From contig NZ_CASFWU010000040.1 in assembly GCF_949298305.1 (NCBI RefSeq), forward strand, positions 1 to 23,475: a stretch of DNA of 23,475 nucleotides. The letters are read 5' to 3'. Below the pieces are notes generated by a model, which saw nothing but the letters and a program-made list of their open reading frames with translations, made no database searches and was not told the origin of the DNA. Each line of letters begins with the position of its first letter. The first letter of the stretch is position 1. This DNA comes from an uncultured Bacteroides sp. Lineage in GTDB: Bacteria > Bacteroidota > Bacteroidia > Bacteroidales > Bacteroidaceae. Shown in pieces: positions 7,955 to 15,443 of this stretch. A program made the position numbers and the translations under genes.

Positions 7955-8644
7955 TCAGAACCGGTAGCCCACGCTGAGGCCGAACGAGTGCATCAGCCGC
8001 CGCCGGGGCAATGCCAGCTTCTTCCCTTCGACGACGATGTTCCGGCTTCCGCCGAAGAGGTCGAAGTCGGAGCAGGTGTAATAGGCCGCGAGGATGAGTC
8101 CGCCGTCCACTTCCAGCGAGCAGGCCGTGCGCAGGTGGTAGTAGACGGTGCGGGCGCCTTTGTTGCCGACGTGCTCGCGACGGACGGCCGTCCATGTACC
8201 CGGTCGGTTGGGATAGTAGTCGATGGCGAACTCCCGGTTGGCGGGCAGGGGCACGGTGAGGCCGGGCGCGAGGGAGAGGAAGAGGGCATAGTCCTTGTCG
8301 CGTCCCAGCCACAGCTTCGGGCTTTCCAGCAGGAGGGCGGGGCGCAGGGCCAGAAAGTAGGCGGCCGCGTGGTTGTCCGTGCTGCTCCAGCAGAATTGGC
8401 GGTCGCGCGAGACGCCGCCGGGGCTTTCGCCGTGGTAGGGGCGTGTGAAGAGCAGGCCTGCGCTGAGGCCGGCGTAGGGGACGGGCAGGAAGGCCACGGA
8501 TGGCTCCACCTCCCAGGCGTCGCAGTTGTTGAGTGCGCCTGCCAGCTCTGCCTTCCAGAGCGGGCGTTTCTCCCGTTGCTGGGCAGGCAGGGCAAGGCAG
8601 GCCGATAACAGAAGCAATAGGCAATGAAAGAATCTTTTCATCAT
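7955..8644 (-). CDS. putative outer-membrane beta-barrel protein, function unknown
   Basis: 229 residues from the first of two adjacent ATG codons; starting at the second gives 228. The N-terminus MMKRFFHCLLLLLSACLALPAQQ is a Sec signal peptide. The internal Cys in LLSAC is followed by a hydrophobic stretch and an AQQ cleavage site, so I favour a cleaved signal over a lipoprotein. The mature part alternates short polar turns with amphipathic strands (AGLSAGLLFTRPY, YFLALRPALLLES, LRTACSLEVDGGLILAAYY) and ends in SFGLSVGYRF, whose terminal Phe is typical of barrel-assembled outer-membrane proteins. No specific family was recognised. Its start lies 11 bp after the stop of the lipoprotein gene, so the two form one transcription unit. 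Confidence 0.75.
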   Translation of the reverse strand: MMKRFFHCLLLLLSACLALPAQQREKRPLWKAELAGALNNCDAWEVEPSVAFLPVPYAGLSAGLLFTRPYHGESPGGVSRDRQFCWSSTDNHAAAYFLALRPALLLESPKLWLGRDKDYALFLSLAPGLTVPLPANREFAIDYYPNRPGTWTAVRREHVGNKGARTVYYHLRTACSLEVDGGLILAAYYTCSDFDLFGGSRNIVVEGKKLALPRRRLMHSFGLSVGYRF

Positions 8645-8655
8645 CGGTTCGCACT

Positions 8656-9060
8656 TTATTGGGGACTGTTGCCGCAGGCTTCGGCCGGTTCCATTTCGAT
8701 GTTGACCAGGACATTCTCCCACTTGAACATCTGCGCCGTGCCGAGGTCTACCAGGAAGCCCGGCCAGAAGAGGAAGTTCCACAGGGTAGCGGCGTTGAAT
8801 CCGGTTTCGAGCACGAAGGGGACGGGCCGGTAGCCGTCCTTGCGGGCTATCAGCTGTTTGTTTTCGCGGCTTTTCCTGATGGGGACGGTCACGGTGTTGT
8901 CCCGTTTCACTTCGGCAATCTTGACGTTGGTGTCCGCGTCGAAAATGCGGGTGCCGTCCGGCGCCATGAAGGTTACGCTCTGTTTCGAGCCTGTGAAGAC
9001 GGTGCAGCACGACGAAAGCATCAGGCCCGCCAGGACTGTTGCAAAGAAACTCTTTTTCAT
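8656..9060 (-). CDS. small lipoprotein, PEGA-like
   Basis: 134 residues. The signal MKKSFFATVLAGLMLSSC ends in a lipobox with Cys18, followed directly by a second Cys. The next stretch (SVTFMAPDGTRIFDADTNVKIAEVKRDNTVTVPI) looks like a PEGA-type beta domain, in which a small folded repeat is followed by a Lys/Arg-rich strand (KQLIARKDGYRPVPF). The C-terminal hydrophobic segment WNFLFWPGFLVDLGTAQMFKW resembles the glycine-rich tail seen in small PEGA-like lipoproteins of Gram-negative bacteria, but I recall this only in general terms. The ATG at 9060 is chosen because it starts the signal peptide and lies 35 bp after a good promoter. It is the first gene of a two-gene unit with the barrel protein. 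Exact function is unknown. Confidence 0.8.
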   Translation of the reverse strand: MKKSFFATVLAGLMLSSCCTVFTGSKQSVTFMAPDGTRIFDADTNVKIAEVKRDNTVTVPIRKSRENKQLIARKDGYRPVPFVLETGFNAATLWNFLFWPGFLVDLGTAQMFKWENVLVNIEMEPAEACGNSPQ

Positions 9061-9095
9061 AATCAGTATCGGTTTACAGTTCGTTTTTCCGGCTG

Positions 9096-9126
9096 CAAAG
9101 GTAGGGGATGGGGCGGGTAGGAGCAA
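9096..9126 (-). promoter_or_regulatory. promoter of the lipoprotein/beta-barrel gene pair
   Basis: On the minus strand TACCTTTG (9096-9103) is a perfect -7 element, with TTG (9124-9126) 20 bp upstream as the -33 element. The predicted start near 9090 gives a leader of about 30 bases. The rest of the 278-bp gap (9061-9338) shows no gene or convincing terminator. Confidence 0.7.
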
Positions 9127-9338
9127 GAAAGGGCGATGTACATCGGAAACGGACAAACCGTTGCTTTTCAGTGCGTTTTGCCTGAAGGATGATGTACATA
9201 CCAGGGAAGGGGCAGGCGGAGAGGTGCCCGGATGCGGATAGAGGGTGGCCCGATGAAGGAGCCGCGGGAGGCCGGTTGCCTGGGGGGCTTGGCACGCCCT
9301 CCCCTCGGCCGGTTCGCATTGCCGGTGGAAGGATTTTC

Positions 9339-9833
9339 CTATTCTTCCGTTTCCATTTCGCCGCTGAAGGAAATGGACTGGCGGTGGGTGGGTTGCACGT
9401 AGAGTGTGGCGTTACCGTCGGGAAACACGGTCAGGCGGTAGGTGTAGTGGTCTTCTTCGTTGCGCACGTCCAGGGTGATTTCCGTCCGTCCCTTCTTGCC
9501 GGCCTCCTGGCTGTATTCGGCAATGGGGGCGTTGAAGTTCAGTGCCTTCCCTCCGCCGTAGGGGACGTTGTAGGCTTCGCCCGCATAGGGCAGGTAGGAG
9601 AAGAGCGAGTCGTTGCGCACCTCGATGGAGTAGTTGGAGGTAAGGGTGCGGCCTCGTCCTTTCATGGGGTTCATGTAGTCTATGGCGATGGTGTAGGCCC
9701 GGTTTTCCAGGGCTTTCCTGACGGCCTGTTCGGTGCGTTCCTTTTCGGCTTTCTTGTCTTTCTTCTGGGCGGCCGCGGGTGCGGCGCAGGCCAGCGCGGC
9801 GGCCAGCAGTGTGAGGGTGAGTAAGGTTTTCAT
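9339..9833 (-). CDS. DUF4251 domain-containing exported protein
   Basis: 164 residues. The signal peptide MKTLLTLTLLAAALACAAPAAAQ is followed by the short Lys/Glu-rich linker (KKDKKAEKERTEQAV) usual in this family. The DUF4251 body has the usual landmarks: YTIAIDYMNP..GRGRTLTSNYSIEVRNDS, the SYLPYAGEAYNVPYGG turn, and a C-terminal strand pair (YTYRLTVFPDGNATLYV). DUF4251 proteins are small Bacteroidota envelope proteins of unknown role. The gene lies 37 bp after the short DUF4493 gene on the same strand with no evident promoter or terminator between, so it is probably the last gene of the 10-kb envelope operon. It could also have an unseen promoter of its own, and it is the only member that is neither a lipoprotein nor a barrel. 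Confidence 0.88.
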   Translation of the reverse strand: MKTLLTLTLLAAALACAAPAAAQKKDKKAEKERTEQAVRKALENRAYTIAIDYMNPMKGRGRTLTSNYSIEVRNDSLFSYLPYAGEAYNVPYGGGKALNFNAPIAEYSQEAGKKGRTEITLDVRNEEDHYTYRLTVFPDGNATLYVQPTHRQSISFSGEMETEE

Positions 9834-9870
9834 GTGTTGTATGGTGCGGTTAATGGTTCGTAAATCGTGT

Positions 9871-10563
9871 TCAGTCCATGCGGCTGTCGAGCCGGGCGGG
9901 TGTGGCCAGCGTATAGCCGACGGTGTAGCAGTGTCCCGGCTCCACTTCCTGCCCTTCCTGGCCGCCGTAGGTCTTGGCGGGGCTGGTGAAGGTTTCGTTG
10001 TCGGCGTTGGTGGCCGTCAGCGAGTAGCTGAAGGTGATGCCCTCGGCGTAGTCGAAGTAGGCGGTTTCGCCCGGTGCGATGGAGGTGGCGGCCGTCTCGT
10101 CCGTGGTGTAGAAGGCCAGCGAGACGTCGGTGAACAGGGCGCTTACCTCGTCGGAGAGCGGTGCGAGGCTGATGCCGACGTTGACCATGGGAACCCTGAC
10201 GGTGACGTAGCTCACTTTCTCGGTCTCGATGGCGAATGCCTGCTCTGTGTAGTAGCGGGGCGCGTTGCTGCCCGGCGTCAGGTAGGCTTCGTTGTAGGCT
10301 TTCAGGGTGTAGCTGCCCGGGGCCAGTTCCAGCTTGCCCTGCGGAAACTGTCCCGGCTGGTAGGTGAGGTCCACGTCCGTCCCGTTGGCGATGCCGATGT
10401 AGAGGTCGTCCTCCACGGCGCGGGTGCCGATGTTCTCCGTCACGGAGGCGGTTGCGGACACGTTTTCCAGCAGCAGGTATCCCGCCGCCTCTTCAGCAAT
10501 CTCTTCCTGCCGGCAGGCTGCCAGCAGGAAGAGGATAAGCAAGGTATATAGAGTTGGTTTCAT
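9871..10563 (-). CDS. short DUF4493-type lipoprotein
   Basis: 230 residues. The lipobox LLAAC places the acylated residue at Cys17, followed by RQEE, an acidic stretch that suits surface lipoprotein export signals described in Bacteroidota. The body carries the shared DUF4493 signature: APGSYTLKAYNEAY, RYYTEQAFAIETEKVSYVTV, then a strand ending near FTDVSLAFYTTDE. It is the most divergent of the five paralogues. The conserved C..AN element of the others is here VPMVNV, and the PYY.G element is RYYTE. There is no PCMD domain after it, so it resembles a single-module member. It is separated by 6 bp from the large DUF4493+PCMD gene upstream, so co-transcription is very likely. Function unknown. 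Confidence 0.78.
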   Translation of the reverse strand: MKPTLYTLLILFLLAACRQEEIAEEAAGYLLLENVSATASVTENIGTRAVEDDLYIGIANGTDVDLTYQPGQFPQGKLELAPGSYTLKAYNEAYLTPGSNAPRYYTEQAFAIETEKVSYVTVRVPMVNVGISLAPLSDEVSALFTDVSLAFYTTDETAATSIAPGETAYFDYAEGITFSYSLTATNADNETFTSPAKTYGGQEGQEVEPGHCYTVGYTLATPARLDSRMD

Positions 10564-10569
10564 AAGGCG

Positions 10570-12837
10570 TTATTTGTCGTAGATGAGGGAGATGTCGTCG
10601 ATGGTGAGGACGCTGCCGGACAATGTCTCATCTGTTCTCTGCGAATTGTCATACCAGGTTGTCACATTGGTTTTGTGATACGGTAATGAACTGCCGGAAT
10701 GAATGGAAGAGGCAAAATAGACATAAATCTTTGCAGGTACTATATCTGTATCTTCGATATAATTGAATTCGATGGTAGCTTCTGTATAGGAGGACACTGC
10801 GTCTCCGTTGGTTACAGTATTTTCTGCGATAATCCGGTCTGTCTCGTCGTATAATGCAATATATGCTTTCCATGAGTCGGTCGTGTATGGAGCATATTTG
10901 TAGAAGAACTTTAAACTGGTAGGCCGGGACGCAAATGCCCTTCCCGGTGTTATATCGTAATGGTCATCGCTCGGTGAAGCTGAAGTTCCTCCCGTTGTGA
11001 CGGTTATGTCTCCTAAGAACAGTTCCCCGGGAACGTTGTTGAAGTCATACGAACTTGAATTTGAAGAAGTGTTTCCTCTACCGGCAGCCGTGTTCCTTAG
11101 TTCTGCCGCATAAGTCCCTGCATGTACATCTTTGGTGTAAGATACGGCAGGGAATGAGTTGTAACGATATACGATGGAGAATGCTGCGGTTGAGGCGTCT
11201 CTGTTTCGGGTGGTAAAGTCGTTGTTGGTGTTCCAGTAGGAGCTGGCTTTCCACGGATAATAAACTCTCAGTTTAGCAGGGTTTCTGTCGAAGATGTTTG
11301 CATTGTAATAATATCCTCTTTCTTCTTCAGTCCAGCTTTCCATATTTCCATTCTCCAGCTCTATGATTGGATATGTCTTTACTTCCACTACCTTGCTTGC
11401 TATGTCTCCCCGATACAGTCCGCGTATGTAGTACGTGGTTCCGGGTGTTAAGTCGGCTTTGTGCAGGTCTTCTCCGAAGTTAGTCCATTCTTTGCCATCT
11501 GTGCTGAATTGGTAGGCCATGTCTGCGCTCAGCTTGGAGAAATTTCCGCTTTCTACCTGTTCTTCCATCAAAGCGCTCATCGTAAATTCTTTGGTCCAGA
11601 TGTTGCCGGGGTAGACACTGACCTGAAAGACGGGCTTGGTTGTAATTATCTGATAGGAAGCTGGCGTTTCGCTGCTCCATCGGTTATTGGCCTTGACGCG
11701 CAAGTTGATGGTGTTTATGGCATCGGCACCATTGGCCAGTGTCTGGAGATTGCTGGTCATGGCCGTAAAATCAAATTGTCCGCTGTTGGTACCGTCCAAA
11801 CTCGGAAGAATAATGGAGGCTGCATTCAATAGCGTGCGTTCTTCTTCCGTGAGTTGGCTCAGTGTAAAAGTCTTGTTGTTGAGTGCCTGGAATTTCTCTT
11901 GAGTATCTTGGAAGTTGAAAGAAAATTCGACATCCTGTATGGCCAAAGAACCTGTATATTGTAATTGGGCAGGGATGGCATTGGATGTTTCTGTATAGGT
12001 CAGGCTATTCTCTCCGTTATTGAATCCGCTGATTTTCGGTGCCGGAAGCCAGTCCACCGGTATGGTCTCCGAGATGCTGACGTTCTCCACTTCCACCTTC
12101 TCCACGGTGAGGATGACGCCCGAAGTGGCGGGCTTCACCGCCAGCGTCAGGATGCAGTGCTTGGCGGCTGCAAAGGTGGCGGCGTCCTTCAGCCGCTCGT
12201 CCTCCAGTGTCAGGCTGACGGCTTGTCCGTTGTCCTTCAGGGTGCCGGAGAAGCGGAAGGTGGGGACGGTGCCGGCGCGGTAGTAGACGCTCTTGGCGGT
12301 CTGGTCCTTGCCGATGGTGACGGAGCTGCTTCCCGCGGCAACCGTCAGTCCATAGGACGAGAACAGGGCGTCGAATTTCTCGGGCTCGTTGTAGACAACG
12401 CTTGTCAGGGCATTGGCCACCTTGCAGGTCAGCGCGATGGAGGTGGTCTGTCCTTCCGTCACTTCCACACCGGTCTCTTCTCCCCGGTAGTAGGGAGAGT
12501 CCAGTCCCAGGACGGGATTGCTGCCGTAGGCGGCGCTCACCGTGTAGAGGCCTGCGGCAGCGGGGATGGTCTTTTCCGTATAGCCGCCTTCGTAGAGGGT
12601 GCCGCCCGTGCTTTCCTTGACTATCTTCAGACTGAAGCGTCCGGCCTCCGGCTTGCCCAGTTCGGCGGGCGTGCTTCTGGTGACGACGCTCAGGTCCTCG
12701 CCCAGGCCAATGCGGAAGCCGCCTTCGGCGCCTTCCCAGGGCTCTGCCTGGCAGGCCGCCAGCAGCACCGCTACGAGTCCCAGGCAGAGGGCCTTGAGGA
12801 ATGTGGTTGTTGAATATGTTCTGTCTTTTCCGTTCAT
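10570..12837 (-). CDS. large lipoprotein: DUF4493, Ig-like and C-terminal PCMD domains
   Basis: 755 residues. Signal with lipobox LLAAC, Cys29, then QAEPWEG. The DUF4493 domain covers about 40-265: GLYTVSAAYG near 96, SPYYRGEE near 114, CKVANALTSVVYN near 138, ending in VDWLP at 261-265. Next is a segment of unclear fold (266-400), an Ig/FN3-like domain (about 400-490) with TPGTTYYIRGLYRG, and a PCMD (putative carbohydrate metabolism, PF13201) domain from about 491. That domain starts LENGNMESW and ends LTIDDISLIYD. It is predicted to be anchored in the outer membrane and probably surface-exposed. Base composition drops abruptly at the end of the DUF4493 domain, near base 12040: two sampled 60-base stretches give about 67% G+C before it and 42% after it. 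The start lies two bases from the stop of the gene upstream. Confidence 0.88.
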   Translation of the reverse strand: MNGKDRTYSTTTFLKALCLGLVAVLLAACQAEPWEGAEGGFRIGLGEDLSVVTRSTPAELGKPEAGRFSLKIVKESTGGTLYEGGYTEKTIPAAAGLYTVSAAYGSNPVLGLDSPYYRGEETGVEVTEGQTTSIALTCKVANALTSVVYNEPEKFDALFSSYGLTVAAGSSSVTIGKDQTAKSVYYRAGTVPTFRFSGTLKDNGQAVSLTLEDERLKDAATFAAAKHCILTLAVKPATSGVILTVEKVEVENVSISETIPVDWLPAPKISGFNNGENSLTYTETSNAIPAQLQYTGSLAIQDVEFSFNFQDTQEKFQALNNKTFTLSQLTEEERTLLNAASIILPSLDGTNSGQFDFTAMTSNLQTLANGADAINTINLRVKANNRWSSETPASYQIITTKPVFQVSVYPGNIWTKEFTMSALMEEQVESGNFSKLSADMAYQFSTDGKEWTNFGEDLHKADLTPGTTYYIRGLYRGDIASKVVEVKTYPIIELENGNMESWTEEERGYYYNANIFDRNPAKLRVYYPWKASSYWNTNNDFTTRNRDASTAAFSIVYRYNSFPAVSYTKDVHAGTYAAELRNTAAGRGNTSSNSSSYDFNNVPGELFLGDITVTTGGTSASPSDDHYDITPGRAFASRPTSLKFFYKYAPYTTDSWKAYIALYDETDRIIAENTVTNGDAVSSYTEATIEFNYIEDTDIVPAKIYVYFASSIHSGSSLPYHKTNVTTWYDNSQRTDETLSGSVLTIDDISLIYDK

Positions 12838-12839
12838 GG

Positions 12840-14489
12840 TCAGTCGTAAATCAGTTCAAAGTTGTCCAGCCACAGCTTGCTGCCCACTCCGCCCGTGAAG
12901 TAGTCGCCGTACTTGCTGGCCGAAGCCACTACCACGATGTATTTGGGGGTGCGGTCGGTATAGCGGTAGTCCAGCACCAGGTCTTCCTGGCGGTAGGAGG
13001 TTGTGGTGGAGCCTTGTATCAGTTCGGCGTAGGCAATGATGTGGGAGTCTGTCTTGTCGAACAGTTGCCTTTCGCTGGGGCGGGTACGGATTTCGCGCGG
13101 TTCGTCCCAGTCGGTCAGGGCGATGTAGATGTGGCACGAGTCGGGACGTCCTTTCAGGTAAGTGAACTCGTCATCGCCCACCTTGTCAATGGTGGCCGAA
13201 GTGTATTTGTAGTTGATGCGCAGCTTGGAGGGGAACGAAGTGAAGGGTCGCCCGAAGCTAAGTACGCCGTTGGTGCCCACCGTCTTCACGTAGCTGCCGG
13301 TGAAGATGTTGCCCGCAGCAAACTTCAGCACCAGGTATTTCGACTCCAGCGAAGCCGCCAGTCCGCTCCCGTTGCAGGTCTCGCTGGTGGGGATGGAATT
13401 GCTGTCGCTGATGGTGACGGCTCCTTTGTTGCCGGTGTCCCAGTAGGAAGTGCCTCCCTGCGGCCACGGGTTCCAGAGCTTCTCTTCCTGGTGCCAGTTG
13501 TCGAAGCTGCCGTCGGTTAGCGGGGTTGCCGCAGCGGTGTTGAAGGTTTGTGTGCCAGCCACCGTGCCGTCGATGCTGACGCGGCATTCGTAGGCGGTGC
13601 CGGGCTGGAGCTGTTTCAGGGCGGTGGTGTAGCTCGTGCCGCTCACCTTCACTTCGCTCGAGGGCTGTGCGCTCCAGTCGCTTGTTCCGCTTGGGCGGTA
13701 TTCCACAACCGGCTGTTTCCCGCTTTGCACGCTTCCCTTCAGGGTGGCGCTTGTAGCCCTTGCAAAGACATTGATGTCGCTTGATGCGCTTTCCTCGGTT
13801 TGGTAGACGTAGGCAGTCCATTTGTAGCTGGCCTCTTCCCAGCCGTTGCTGACGTAGAAGGTGCGGGGCTCGGAGAAGTCGTAGTAGTCGTCCTCGGTGG
13901 GGTCGGGATAGACGCTGCCGTGGGGGCCGCCCAGGTTGAAGGCGGTGACTTTAATCCGGTCAAGCCGCTGCTCGTGGGAGACGTAGACAATGACGTTCCG
14001 GTTGATGGCGTCCACAATGGCGTTGCCCACCTGGTTCTCCAATATGACGCTGCGTTCTATAATCTGCTCTACGCTGATGCTCCACACATAGTCCTGATAG
14101 GTTTGCAGGGTGATGGTGACGGGCTTGGAGAAGTCCATGCGTGTGTCCGACGAGATGGGAATGGCGTCCAGCGAACTGAAGCCGCTTGCAGGGAACTTGG
14201 CGTAGTTGTGGCAGGCGGCGGTGTCGGGCAGCAGCGTGGCGTCGTTGCTGACGGTCAGCTTGGTGATGCGCAGGGCCGACAAGTCCACGGAGTCGTCCAC
14301 GTACAGCTTCACGGTGCGTGCGCTTTTGTCGATGGTTGCCTGTTGGGTGCCAGTCCCGTCCGGGCCGCATTGTCCCTCCACTTCAAAGTCGAGGATGCTG
14401 CCGTCCACAATGGGATAGGGGATGTCGTTCTCGATGGCGCAGCCCGTTGCCAGCAGACACAGTATGTAGCAGAAAAGTTTCTTTATCAT
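12840..14489 (-). CDS. PCMD domain lipoprotein with N-terminal Ig-like domains
   Basis: 549 residues. Signal MIKKLFCYILCLLATGC gives Cys17, followed by AIEND. Two Ig-like beta domains cover about 25-140 and 145-235; the first includes ILDFEVEG and TVTVEV-like strands and closes with YVWSISVEQ. An FN3-like domain follows (about 236-320) with LQPGTAYECRVSIDG. The C-terminal PCMD domain (about 324-549) starts LTDGSFDNWHQ and contains SKYGDYFTGGVGS near the end, closing with LDNFELIYD. There is no DUF4493 domain, unlike the other two PCMD proteins here. PCMD proteins are Bacteroidota surface or periplasmic beta-sandwich proteins thought to contact glycans, but activity is unproven. Its PCMD domain is GC-rich, in contrast with those of the two paralogues, while its closing motif is nearly identical to the one in the 600-residue protein. 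Confidence 0.87.
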   Translation of the reverse strand: MIKKLFCYILCLLATGCAIENDIPYPIVDGSILDFEVEGQCGPDGTGTQQATIDKSARTVKLYVDDSVDLSALRITKLTVSNDATLLPDTAACHNYAKFPASGFSSLDAIPISSDTRMDFSKPVTITLQTYQDYVWSISVEQIIERSVILENQVGNAIVDAINRNVIVYVSHEQRLDRIKVTAFNLGGPHGSVYPDPTEDDYYDFSEPRTFYVSNGWEEASYKWTAYVYQTEESASSDINVFARATSATLKGSVQSGKQPVVEYRPSGTSDWSAQPSSEVKVSGTSYTTALKQLQPGTAYECRVSIDGTVAGTQTFNTAAATPLTDGSFDNWHQEEKLWNPWPQGGTSYWDTGNKGAVTISDSNSIPTSETCNGSGLAASLESKYLVLKFAAGNIFTGSYVKTVGTNGVLSFGRPFTSFPSKLRINYKYTSATIDKVGDDEFTYLKGRPDSCHIYIALTDWDEPREIRTRPSERQLFDKTDSHIIAYAELIQGSTTTSYRQEDLVLDYRYTDRTPKYIVVVASASKYGDYFTGGVGSKLWLDNFELIYD

Positions 14490-14522
14490 GGTTCGTCAGT
14501 TGCTTGAAGGTGGAACGTTGGG

Positions 14523-15371
14523 TTACAGGTAGAAAGTCATTCCGATGTTGATGGAAAAGAGGTTTATCTTGAAGTTGCCCGAAGAGGTTCTCCTCGTTCC
14601 GCTTTCTATCTGGTTGGTGGTCTGTTTCTGCCACTTGAAGTTATAGCCCATCACTCCCACGGACACTTCCACCGCCGACCAGTTGGTGACGAAGGCCGTC
14701 ATGCCGGGCGCGATGCCCACTTGCAGGCTGTGCGTGCGCTCGAATGTGCCGTCGTATTCCGTGTTCGAGCCGGTTGAGTTCTTGCCCACGCCGTAGCCGT
14801 AGGTGAGCCGCACTTCGTTGAACAGGCCGAATATCTTGCTCCGCCCGATGGGCATGTAGGTGCGCAGAAAGCCGGAGACTTCGTATTCGTGTTCCAGGTA
14901 GTAAAGGTCTTCAAGGGTGATGTTGAAGTCCTCGCCCAAGTTCAGTTCAAAGTTGGCCATGTCCAGGTAGGTGCGGTTGTAGCCGAAGCGCAGGCCCGCC
15001 GCCACGTTGTCCTTGAAGAAATAGCCCACGTAGGGGCTGATGTTGAACGTGTAGCCCAGTCCTTCCACATTCTTTATCACCAGAAAGTTCAGGTTGTCCT
15101 CCTCGTGTTCGGAGTAAGAGACGGTTCCGCCCGCCATCCATTGCCCCTTGGGGATAAAGACGGCGTTCATGATGCCGCGGTCTATGCGTTCGGGGCGTAT
15201 CACCTTCTGCTTTTGGGGGACAGGAGCCGCTACCTTGTAGACATGTCCCGTGGAGTCGGCTATGATGATGCTGTCTCCGCAGAAGCTGGGCAGACTGTGC
15301 GGCTGTCCTGCCCGCAGGCTGAACGTACAGCAGGTTGTAATCAACAGGAACAATGACAGTATTCTGAACAT
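14523..15371 (-). CDS. outer-membrane beta-barrel protein of the DUF4493/PCMD operon
   Basis: 282 residues. The N-terminus MFRILSLFLLITTCCTFSLRAGQ is a signal peptide. A short periplasmic-looking segment (about 25-65, SIIIADSTGHVYKVAAP) precedes a series of amphipathic strands with Gly/Tyr-rich turns: GQWMAGGTVSYSEHEE, ISPYVGYFFKDNVAAGLRFGY, VRLTYGYGVG, LQVGIAPGMTAF, and a final NIGMTFYL. The alternation and the aromatic-rich end fit an eight- to ten-stranded barrel of the outer-membrane beta-barrel (OmpA-like barrel) type, without a peptidoglycan-binding domain. It is the only predicted integral outer-membrane protein in this operon and so is the candidate anchor or exit partner for its lipoproteins. 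That role is inference from position. A stem-loop lies in the 72-bp gap upstream, and 33 bp separate it from the next gene. Confidence 0.85.
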   Translation of the reverse strand: MFRILSLFLLITTCCTFSLRAGQPHSLPSFCGDSIIIADSTGHVYKVAAPVPQKQKVIRPERIDRGIMNAVFIPKGQWMAGGTVSYSEHEEDNLNFLVIKNVEGLGYTFNISPYVGYFFKDNVAAGLRFGYNRTYLDMANFELNLGEDFNITLEDLYYLEHEYEVSGFLRTYMPIGRSKIFGLFNEVRLTYGYGVGKNSTGSNTEYDGTFERTHSLQVGIAPGMTAFVTNWSAVEVSVGVMGYNFKWQKQTTNQIESGTRRTSSGNFKINLFSINIGMTFYL

Positions 15372-15388
15372 AAGTAAGAAACAAGTAT

Positions 15389-15423
15389 AACCGGAAGGGC
15401 AGCTGGAGGCCGTCCTTCCGGTT
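15389..15423 (-). other. intra-operon stem-loop between the 600-residue lipoprotein gene and the barrel gene
   Basis: AACCGGAAGG (15389-15398) and CCTTCCGGTT (15414-15423) form a perfect 10-bp stem with a 15-base loop, in the longest gap of the operon (72 bp). No T run follows on the minus strand, so it looks more like an mRNA processing or stabilising structure, or a leaky attenuator, than a full terminator. It would separate the first three genes from the five downstream. Confidence 0.6.
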
Positions 15424-15443
15424 GGGGTTAGTATGCGGGCTGT

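Noticed and set aside
8533..9120. 195-codon plus-strand frame over the lipoprotein and barrel genes
   Set aside because: Antisense to two genes with signal peptides and a promoter; it shows no domain or start signals.
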